Assembly: GCA_016748015.1 (NCBI GenBank)
Contig: JAAOMT010000671.1
Span: 21,627-85,626 of the forward strand
Length of the DNA: 64,000 nt
Source of the DNA: Geosiphon pyriformis
Lineage: Eukaryota; Glomeromycota; Glomeromycetes; Archaeosporales; Geosiphonaceae
Reading direction: 5' to 3'
Every line of letters begins with the position of its first letter. Position 1 is the first letter of the stretch. A program made the position numbers and the translations under genes. The notes beneath the pieces were generated by a model. It was not told the origin of the DNA. It did not search any database and saw only the letters and a list, made by a program, of their open reading frames with translations. Of the stretch, positions 56,960-64,000 are shown piece by piece.

Positions 56960-58258
56960 TTATGTTTTTTGTTTAATTAGCATTGCATCTTTAGTCTTGA
57001 TCTGATGCTGAATAATGTTGGTGTGGCCAAATTCATTTTTGCTAGTAAAAATGTCATTGAAATTGCTGAGTAATATCTTTAGTTGCATCTGTTGGAGTGG
57101 GTCTAGATTCCCTATGTTTATCTGTTCCAATTGTTCTGGTTGGAGCAAATAACATTTATTTTGTCTATAGATGGTTTGTGATGTAATGTCTACATATTCA
57201 CAAAGCTGTGAAAAATCTGGAATGTGGTTTGGTGGTTGATCCTCCACTTCGATAGTTAAATATCTAATGATAGTTTCTTTTGGTATTTCAATAACACTTC
57301 CTATTGTGTTGTGGATGGAAATTTTGATGTTTTTGGGGCTTTTGGCTAATATGTAGAGATTAGTGAGTCCAATTTCTCCTAATTTGCAAATAGTGGCTTC
57401 TGCTTCAAACAATTGAGCTTGATTCTTTACTTTTTTTTTTATGGCTAACATATACTGGTCATATGGTGAAATAGAAATTGATTGATGGGTTGAGATAATT
57501 TTTCCTTTGTCAATAACTTCTTCCTTTGCCATATTAACTGGTACATCTATTCTACCTGTTGATCCAAATCTCTGTATTTCTCTAGTGGTGATCCTTAATT
57601 TTTCTCTGTTTTTCACTAATACTAGCTGAGCTACTTTCACCAAAGGTAGAAAGATTGCCTGTGCTATCTTTTCTTTTGGATCTATGATATATGCTTTTTC
57701 TGAGTTATTTTGTAATATAGTAATAATATTTTCTACATATCTGGCATCAATTATTTTTCCTCTGATGGTGATCACCTTTTTCACTAAACTACTCCTAAAT
57801 GTTAGTTGAACCATTGTTGTTGCTGGAATTTCCAATGCTATTTTCAAATCAATGCAAGTGCATGAATATGGTTCCAATTTAATGAGATCTTTCTCTGGAT
57901 ATCTCAGATCAAACCCTGCATTAGTATTATGCACACGTTTAGGCTTGATACCTTTATTATTATTGTTGAACCATTTTAGTTCCTGCTTTTTGGTAAGGTC
58001 AATGAGTGCAATATATGTTTCAGAGTTTGAATTGGAGTCTGAATCATTGTTATTTTTGTTGCCATATTGAGTGGAGCTGGAACCATTGTTTTTATTGTCA
58101 TTGTTGTCAGAGTTTGAATCAAGGTTGAAAGTTGATCCTGATTCTGATGCACAGTGGCTGATTGGTTTGTCTTCTTTTGAAATTGTGTAGATCATGCATG
58201 GTGGTGGATTGTAGATGAGGTTACACTCATTACAATACTGAAAGTCACATAGGATCAA
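56960..58258 (-). CDS. Pol segment of gypsy C with dUTPase domain (intact frame)
   Basis: 432 codons without a stop. Residues 4-21 hold a Cys cluster (CDFQYCNEC..PPPC); 40-80 are Ser/Asn/Asp-rich. Residues about 95-240 (57976-57539) are a trimeric-type dUTPase with all five motifs in order: NAGFDL (113-118), FRSSL (154-158), IIDARY (169-174) with the catalytic Asp at 171, KIAQAIF (197-203) and RFGSTGR (230-236). dUTPase removes dUTP; in retroelements it is thought to limit uracil incorporation during reverse transcription. The rest is a spacer leading to RT (ILLSNFNDIFTSKNEFGH). Gly in motif 3 reads GKIID rather than GVID, so activity is uncertain. Confidence 0.82.
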   Translation of the reverse strand: MILCDFQYCNECNLIYNPPPCMIYTISKEDKPISHCASESGSTFNLDSNSDNNDNKNNGSSSTQYGNKNNNDSDSNSNSETYIALIDLTKKQELKWFNNNNKGIKPKRVHNTNAGFDLRYPEKDLIKLEPYSCTCIDLKIALEIPATTMVQLTFRSSLVKKVITIRGKIIDARYVENIITILQNNSEKAYIIDPKEKIAQAIFLPLVKVAQLVLVKNREKLRITTREIQRFGSTGRIDVPVNMAKEEVIDKGKIISTHQSISISPYDQYMLAIKKKVKNQAQLFEAEATICKLGEIGLTNLYILAKSPKNIKISIHNTIGSVIEIPKETIIRYLTIEVEDQPPNHIPDFSQLCEYVDITSQTIYRQNKCYLLQPEQLEQINIGNLDPLQQMQLKILLSNFNDIFTSKNEFGHTNIIQHQIKTKDAMLIKQKT

Positions 58259-58273
58259 ATAGTGGTCATATAA

Positions 58274-58840
58274 TCAGGTGTTTATTTCTTCCAAGTGTTG
58301 TTTTTGCTTTTCTCTAGTGGGTGCCAAATTCTGATAGTGCTTATAAAATTTCTCTGGGCCTGTCTCTATGTTGAGAAAAGCATCTGGGTTTGGGATGAGG
58401 ACAATATCAACTGGCTCTGGTGAGTAGTTCTTGATTTCTAAGATTTCACTGGGCATGGCTCCTTCGATTTTGGCATTGGCCATATGCCAGATCTCGTTTT
58501 CATTATGTGGATATCTGTTTAAGCAATTGATTGCTCAGTGCCAGGCTGTAGTAATAGGTGTCCCATAACTCACCCAGTCACTAATGAGGATTGTGTATTG
58601 GCATGAAGCATTGCACATTTCTTTTTGCCCAGGAATGTCATTCCATATTTTTTTATTGAGCAACTGTTTACTGCAAGTGAAACATGGTTTGTTGTCACAC
58701 TTTTCTTGATGTTTTGGGTACCCATATCATTTTTTATGGCATGGCTTACAGTAATAATGTGTGTATGTTCAGTAGTCTTCATTTGGTGCCACCCAAGCTC
58801 CCATGGAAGAAAGTTTCTTTCCATAGTTTTTGTATTTGAG
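58274..58840 (-). pseudogene. Cys/Trp-rich linker of gypsy C pol
   Basis: Reading frames between protease and dUTPase. Segments such as CVTTNHVSLAV with NSCSIKKYGMTF in one frame, or KEMCNASCQYTILISDW in another, and MANAKIEGAMPSEILEIKNY, correspond in place to the Trp/Cys segment of element B. Stops and a frame change separate it from the 432-codon ORF. No domain recognised; possibly a zinc-binding structure. Confidence 0.5.
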
Positions 58841-59269
58841 GGGTATATATGGTGGCTCTTTTATCAGTTCCCATGAGTATTCCCTTTCCCAGCCACTAAT
58901 TATTTCTTCTGTGGCAGTGGTTTCTTTGGTTAGATCTTCTTCCTTCCTTTTTTTTTTTCCTTTATCAGTTTCTTCCCATTCTCAGATTGGTAGTTTGTTT
59001 GAATTGTTGTTAGTTTCCCAGACTTGGTCAGTATTCCAAGTAAGTTTTTTCTTTTTCTTCCCTTTTCCATTATCATCTCAGAAGAGTATTGGTAGTAACT
59101 TGTTGTGGTCTTCTTCAGTTTATGACACTTGATAGGCTTCCCAGGTAGGTTTCTTCTCTTCTTTCTTGAACTTAATGAGTGGTATTGTCAAATTGGTGTT
59201 CTTGAAATGGCCATATGTGACTGGTACACATATGTGTCAGCCATTCTGGCTAATTTGAAGCTCTTGCAT

Positions 59270-59767
59270 ATTCCAATCAAGCAACATGTTGGTTTTGGAT
59301 AGCCAATCATTATCAACGAGTGCTTGGTATTGGGTGGCTTCCATGATTAGTACTTTGATTGGAACAATGATACCATTGACTTCGATAGAGAAGTCATCAA
59401 TTTCACCAATAGAGGTTTTGGTTGCTCCATCAGTGGTTATGATCCTGGCACTGGCAGCGCAATCAACTCAGTAACCTAATTGGTCTATGAGTTGTCTTGT
59501 AATAATGCTGCCAGCTAATCCACTGTCTAAGATCAGTTTAATGGAGTGGCCATCAACTTTGGCATCAGTGTACATGGCAATAATAGGTTTTTCTTCCAAA
59601 ATGGCTCCACTAAATAATAACACGATTGACAGTTCTTCGAGTTCAAATGGGAAGATAGTGTCCAGTGATTTGTTCTCGGTAATGGTAGCTGGCAGAATGT
59701 TGCTAGTAAGTGTTGGTTGTTGGTTGGTTTCTGAGTTATTGGGTTGAGCATCTTCTGGGGAGACCAA
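59270..59767 (-). pseudogene. Aspartic protease of gypsy C
   Basis: The active-site segment IKLILDSGLAGSIITRQLI (about 59540-59485) contains the DSG triad of retroelement aspartic proteases. The flap and C-terminal part (IEVNGIIVPIKVLIMEATQY, ALVDNDWLSKTNMLLDWN) follow in the same frame after one TGA near 59468. It processes the Gag-Pol polyprotein. DSG is intact, unlike the DNG in element B. Confidence 0.82.
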
Positions 59768-60159
59768 AAGACTTAAATAGTATTGGGAATTCAGGTTTTA
59801 AAAGTTCCTGGTGCCCGAATTCTGTTGTCAAAATCCTGATGGCTGGCTTGAGGAACTGGAGATTGGTTAATAAACTACCATTGATGATTTCCAGCTTTGT
59901 TGTGTCAGTCTTGGTCTTTGAGTTCCATTTTGAGATAAGTTCTGCAACAGTGCTTGAATTTGTTGGGGCTGATAAATTACTTGAGGCTGTGGCTGATAAA
60001 TGGGTTGGGACTGTGGTTAATAAATGACGGATATTGTTAGCTGATAAATTGGTAGTTGATAAATTGACTGTTGTGTCATAAGTAGGTAATTTGGTTGATA
60101 CAGTTCTGGTGATTGATTATTAATGTATTTCTGAGTTTGTAGTCAGCAATCAGAGTTTC

Positions 60160-61950
60160 AATACTGATGGTCTAATTTTTGTTCATTTAGCTGTTTACAG
60201 CATTCAAACTGTAAATGTCTTTGTTTATCACAATAGTGGCAAGCACACATCTCCTGCTGCCACTGTTGATTGGTCGAGGTTATTGGATACAACTAATCCT
60301 AAAACTGATTTGCATTTCCAGAATTATTGCGTTATTGTGGTGGTTGATAAATTGCATAACTGTCAGCTAAGTATTCCTCTAATTTCTGATTGATGGAATC
60401 ACTAAATTGTTTCAATTTGGAATCCAATTCAGATGATCCATTCATTACTAGATTAACAGCTTGGGCATGATTAGCTTTGAGTTTAGCAGCTTTAAAATCT
60501 CTGGTATTTGTAACTGTGGCTTGAAAGTCTGCTGAATGCATTGGGTGTATGCATTGGAGGATGCTACTATACAGGCCTCTGATGAATTGATTTAGGATTT
60601 GTGGCACTGTAAAATAATCAGCCTGTATGGCCTGAATTTGGTGTAGATTTCTGTAAAAGCATCCTAAGTAAGTAGTGACTGCTTTATTTTTTTCTTGCTT
60701 GATGGTGGTAAAAGTGTTTGCCAATTGGTTGATGCTATTATTATTACTGAAATATTGTAAGAATGCAAGCTTGAATGCATTAAAATCCTGGAGTTTGTTG
60801 GCTAAGCTTTAATACCATGAGTTAGTGGTATTCTGGAGAAAATAAGAGATGGCTTGGAAGGCTCTTGCATTATTCCATTCATTAGCTGTGATGGCCTTTT
60901 CAATGTTATTGAGCCATATTTGGGTGTTGTCTTCTTCGCCGGTAAACTTCTCTAGTTTTGCTATTGGAATGTAAGCTATTGGATCTAAGTTCAGTTGTTG
61001 TAGTGGTTGTAATTGTTGTTGTGGCTGTTGAAGTGGCTGTTGTGGTTGTTGGGGTGGTTGAAGTGGCTGCTGTTGAATTGGTTCAATAATCAGTTCAATT
61101 GGTGGTTGATTGATGATGATTACTGGGAGTAAGTTTTGCTGATTAATTGTTTTGAGGTTCGAATTGTTTTGAGTTTGCTGGGTTTGAATGTTTGGAGTTT
61201 TAACTTCCAGGTTTTTTAAGATCAGGTTCTGGTAAGTAAATTCTTGATCTTCAGCTTTTTCTTCTTCTTCTTTCTCTGATTCTGTTATTTTCTAGGGACT
61301 TGTGTTTCTGAAATCTGGTTAAGGTGACAGTGATCGGAATCCTGATGGTATTGGCAATTATGATTTAAATCTTTCAAAATAATTGCCATAGGTTCTTAGT
61401 AATTCTGCTTTCTTTTGTTTACTTTGAAATAAAAGTTGTTTAAATGTTGATGTCGCATGTGATGTGGACGTGCCTGCTAATGAGATGTTGATAGTACTTC
61501 CTGGTATATAATAGTATGATGAATTGATTAGTAATTCAACTCTGGTTTTCTTTCAAGTGAGTGGTTGTATTTGTTTTGGTGTTACTGCTGGTGTTTGTAA
61601 TCTTTCTTTGTCTTTGTCTGTGTAAGTAATGGGGAATTGCTGTTGTGTGTATTTTTCAATGGTTTGATTGATTTCTCTGATAATTGATGTGAAACTGTAG
61701 TTTTTTGGTAAGCTAGTATGTTGAAATAATTCTGTATAGAAATTTTTCCTTGCAAATTCAATGTTAACTGTTTCTCCTAAGCAGTCTGTAATTTTATCAT
61801 TGACATAAAAGTTGAAGGCTGACTCTGCTGGAAAATGGTTATTGTTTAATTCTAATTGTTGGTTGTACTGTTGAAACAAGGATTTGGCGAATCCTAAGTG
61901 GTTTGCTCCTATGATTTCTGATTCTGCCACTTTTGGATGATTGTTGTTGG
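60160..61950 (-). pseudogene. gag of gypsy C
   Basis: N-terminal segment HLGFAKSLFQQYNQQLELNN and IIREINQTIEKYTQQQFPIT (about 61900-61600), then a Gln/Pro-rich region (about 61130-60990). The capsid-like domain reads LEKFTGEEDNTQIWLNNIEK, FQAISYFLQNTTNSWY, FIRGLYSSILQCIHPMHSAD and ends at the zinc knuckle CHYCDKQRHLQFEC (about 60247-60206). Stops at Trp/Gln codons. It is homologous to the gag in both parts of element D at the right end of the window, which fixes the normal order of the gag segments. Confidence 0.8.
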
Positions 61951-61974
61951 TGCTGTTCTCTGTAGGATTATATC

Positions 61975-61989
61975 TTACAGAGAGCACTA
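61975..61989 (-). promoter_or_regulatory. Putative primer binding site of gypsy C
   Basis: TAGTGCTCTCTGTAA on the minus strand, two bases after the LTR end (ATAACA). Same place and similar sequence as TGATGCTCCCTGTGA in element B, so both families probably used a tRNA with a 3' end like GGGAGCACCA. Confidence 0.5.
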
Positions 61990-61991
61990 AA

Positions 61992-62212
61992 TGTTATATA
62001 TGATTATTTGGGATCTCAATTCAAATAACAAATTCATAACTTGGTGTTTAGTGACTAATCTGATAGATAATAATGATAATATTGGTACATTGTTTTTATT
62101 TGAAAGTTTTGATTAAGTCTTTTATATAATGAACAGAGATTCAATGTTGTCTTTTTAGTAGCTTCCCAGAATTGCAATTCCATCAAATTTTTTTCTCAGC
62201 ATGGTGGCCGGT
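61992..62212 (-). repeat. 5' LTR remnant of gypsy C
   Basis: The last 221 bases of the LTR: from CCGGCCACCATGCTGAG to ATATATAACA, aligned with 52733-52950 of the 3' LTR. The rest is missing; homology stops at 62212 where TGTTATGGTTTAAG begins. Confidence 0.8.
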
Positions 62213-62535
62213 GTTATGGTTTAAGAATTTAGCAAAAAAAATCATAAAAATAATACAAACTATTCAATCATAATATAGCACAGTAATAATCTTAGAAAGG
62301 TAATAATTAACATAGTAGCAAACACCATCTCGCGATAGTGGCAAGCACCAGTTCACAATAACAGCCAACACCAACTGGTGATAGCAGCAAGCACCAGGTT
62401 GAAATATCAAAAAGAAAGTATTTTCTCGTAGAACTACAAACATGTATATATACAGTAGTTTTAATATTGGGAAAGAAAAAAATCAAGTAATAAAAATCAT
62501 AACTTATCAAGCAATAGATCCAATTTTATTCAACA
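62213..62535 (+). repeat. Start of the LTR of a fourth gypsy element (D), truncated
   Basis: Begins TGTTATGGTTTAAG, like the LTR starts of element B (TGTTATGGTTGAA). It contains a 23-bp tandem array and the TATA-like GTATATATACAG at 62443-62454, then breaks off at the mosaic end at 62536. It is inserted in, or joined to, the 5' LTR of element C. Confidence 0.6.
62314..62405 (+). repeat. 23-bp tandem repeat (4 units) in LTR D
   Basis: Four 23-base units of form AGNAGCAAGCACCANNTNNNNAT immediately upstream of the TATA-like box, in the same place as the 12-bp array of element B. Probably an enhancer-like U3 array; the role is inferred. Confidence 0.8.
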
Positions 62536-62554
62536 AGATGTGTATAAGAGACAG
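62536..62554 (+). other. Tn5/Nextera mosaic end (library adapter sequence)
   Basis: AGATGTGTATAAGAGACAG is an exact match to the 19-base transposase mosaic end used in tagmentation libraries. It is not natural fungal sequence. Confidence 0.97.
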
Positions 62555-63444
62555 CCAATAAACCCACTAGCAGAAAACGGCAACGAAATGACCACACCAT
62601 ACATTACAAGACTAACAGATTTCTCAGGAGAGGAAGAAGAAACAGATATGCACACATGGCTCAGAGAAGCACAAAAAGCCATCCAGGCAAATAACTGGAA
62701 CGACCAAAGAGCAATTCAAACATTACCTTTCTTCCTAAAAGGCACAGCCGACTCGTGGTATCAAAGCCTGGAAACAAAACCCATGAGCTTCGCCGAATTT
62801 AAAAATGCACTCCTGGAGTATTTTAGCGACCCAAACGCCATAATCCAACTACAGAACGAATTCAATACTATCAAGCAAAATACCAGTGAAACTGTCACCC
62901 AATACCTTGCTCAATTCAATCGAATTCGCCGTCAGATTGAAGCGATTGAACAAGGATACTACACTAATCCTCAGGTTTTAAATCAGTTTATTAGAGGATT
63001 AAAAAGCAGCATTTTAGGAAGAGTACGCCCTGCCCACCCTAATTCCTTATCAGAAGCCGTTACGCTCACCAGAGCCCTTGAATCGGCTGAGAAAGAAGCT
63101 AACCATAGTCAAATGGTTAACATGGTAATGGAGGAAAATAAGACAGAAACATTAGAGAAAAGAGTAATGTGATTAGGGGAGGAACTCTCTAAGAAAATAG
63201 AAAGTTACCTCATCCCGGATCCAAGAAAAAATACATACCAACCACCCCAAAGACGCAGCCAGGAAGTCAGCAACAGTCGAAATAATCGCTCGTCGCGCCA
63301 GGAATTCAGAACAGAAACATGCGCCTGCCATTTTTGCAAATGCGTAAGACATTTGATTAGTCAATGTCGAACGCGAATAATGCAGAAAGCACACGAAAAT
63401 AATTACTACATGCCACCCCAAATGCCCAGAAACCAGTACACACC
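62555..63444 (+). pseudogene. gag fragment of a gypsy element, misplaced by tagmentation chimera
   Basis: 890 bases between two inward mosaic ends. The frame opens with ITRLTDFSGEEEETDMHTWL, then QTLPFFLKGTADSWYQSL, FIRGLKSSILGRVRPAHP, one TGA at 63170-63172, and a zinc knuckle CHFCKCVRHLISQC (about 63319-63360). It is the central and 3' part of gag and matches element C gag at about 60960-60200. GC is higher and codons are much less decayed than in A-C, so the source copy is young. It lies before the gag N-terminal part (63465 on), the reverse of the real order. Confidence 0.85.
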
Positions 63445-63463
63445 CTGTCTCTTATACACATCT
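63445..63463 (-). other. Tn5/Nextera mosaic end, reverse orientation
   Basis: CTGTCTCTTATACACATCT, the exact reverse complement of the mosaic end at 62536-62554. The pair frames 62555-63444 exactly as a tagmented library molecule would be framed. Confidence 0.97.
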
Positions 63464-63464
63464 A

Positions 63465-64000
63465 TTGTATAGAGAATTATCACAATACACTACAAAAGAA
63501 GTAGCAGTAATAGCCGCAACTATTGTCAAAATCCATCGAGAAATTGAGCAATACACCAACGAAAATTTTCCAATATCCACAGGAAACACTAGGGAATGCA
63601 CCAACAAAACCAAAGAAAATTTAGAAACTAATCAGGAAAGTAACCAGCAAAAACTAGAAACACCAGCTCAAACGCCAAAGAAAACTGTTACTCAATCAAT
63701 AAAGAAACAACGTATTTATTCACTAGAAGATAAATCATACCATTTTTCACCAGAAAATAAGATACAAATTCCATTAGGAGCTGCATCATTATTAACATCA
63801 ACTCCACAAACGCCAAGAACTTCTAGTTATATTGATAAAATTAAACAACGTAACTGGAGAGACATACCAATTACAAGAGGATATTCATCACTATTCCAAA
63901 ACCATCTTTTTCAGCCAAAATTTAGAACGGGGTTTGAAAACCGTGAAGAGGAGTCTGAATCAGAATCCGAAAAAGAGACCAGCGAAAAAACAATCACAAG
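63465..64000 (+). CDS. gag N-terminal part of gypsy D (runs off the window)
   Basis: Open in one frame from 63465 to the window end (178 codons, no stop). Segments IVKIHREIEQYTNENFPIS and FSPENKIQIPLGAASLLTS align with IIREINQTIEKYTQQQFPIT and the YIPGSTINISLAG segment of element C gag; the acidic REEESESESEKETSEK follows. Intact coding and near-absence of C-to-T stops indicate a young copy. The true start lies upstream and is lost at the adapter junction. Confidence 0.75.
   Translation, partial: MYRELSQYTTKEVAVIAATIVKIHREIEQYTNENFPISTGNTRECTNKTKENLETNQESNQQKLETPAQTPKKTVTQSIKKQRIYSLEDKSYHFSPENKIQIPLGAASLLTSTPQTPRTSSYIDKIKQRNWRDIPITRGYSSLFQNHLFQPKFRTGFENREEESESESEKETSEKTIT

Larger units (their letters stand above)
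52733..62212 (-). mobile_element. Ty3/gypsy LTR retrotransposon C (dUTPase-bearing; same family as A)
   Basis: On the minus strand: 5' LTR remnant (61992-62212), PBS, gag, protease, Cys-rich linker, dUTPase, RT, RNase H, integrase, 3' ORF, polypurine tract and 3' LTR (52733-53602). Protein similarity and order match element A. The upstream end of the 5' LTR is cut by another LTR starting TGTTATGG at 62213. Fewer stops than in A. Not functional: RT reads YLDN and the integrase catalytic Glu reads Lys. Confidence 0.92.

Overview
The window looks like nuclear DNA of an arbuscular mycorrhizal fungus (Glomeromycotina). The sequence is very AT-rich and mostly made of decayed Ty3/gypsy and LINE-type retrotransposons. 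Low-copy fungal genes have several short GT..AG introns, and two repeat-family genes match families I remember from Rhizophagus-type genomes. The genus cannot be fixed from the sequence alone. No tRNA, rRNA or CRISPR array was seen.

Layout. 1-6288: a Ty3/gypsy element (A, + strand) carrying a dUTPase-like domain, with a solo LTR nested at 3230-4208. 6538-8765: LINE relic, minus strand. 8766-10899: AT desert. 10900-14040: a relic of a transposon end, a degenerate ORF and the 3' half of a repeat-family gene (minus). 14041-22088: gypsy element B (+) with both LTRs, inserted into that gene, whose 5' half continues at 22089-22860. 22989-29331: the least degraded block. It holds a multi-exon fungal gene, a short-ORF element, a deleted transposase-like pseudogene, and two reading frames (27782-29241) that are open only if TGA is read as tryptophan. 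29332-33155: AT-rich LINE and LTR relics. 33164-39986 and 43694-50519: two younger full-length LINEs (+), each next to a decayed minus-strand LINE. 50955-52640: an ORF1-only LINE derivative (minus). 52733-62212: gypsy element C (minus), same family as A. 62213-64000: the start of another gypsy element, interrupted by an 890-bp gag fragment bounded by two Tn5/Nextera mosaic ends.

How it fits together. Elements A, B and C have the order gag, protease, RT, RNase H, integrase and then an extra 3' ORF before the LTR. A and C also carry the dUTPase domain before RT. B appears to make Gag-Pol by -1 frameshifting at a UUUAAAC heptamer. The LINEs have an RRM/CCHC ORF1 that overlaps ORF2 by four bases (ATGA); ORF2 has endonuclease, RT, RNase H and a terminal Cys-rich finger. 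Almost every copy is broken by C-to-T/G-to-A stops (TGG to TAG/TGA, CAA to TAA, CGA to TGA), the pattern expected of deamination of methylated or RIP-like targeted repeats.

Three points matter most. (1) The TGA=Trp segment points to a Mollicutes source, such as the Mycoplasma-related endobacteria of these fungi: gene transfer or an assembly chimera. (2) Two places are assembly artefacts: the mosaic-end-bounded insert near the right end, and a 275-bp artificial duplication around a 20-N gap at 14527-14546. (3) The gypsy families combine unusual traits: dUTPase, frameshift heptamer and a 3' ORF.
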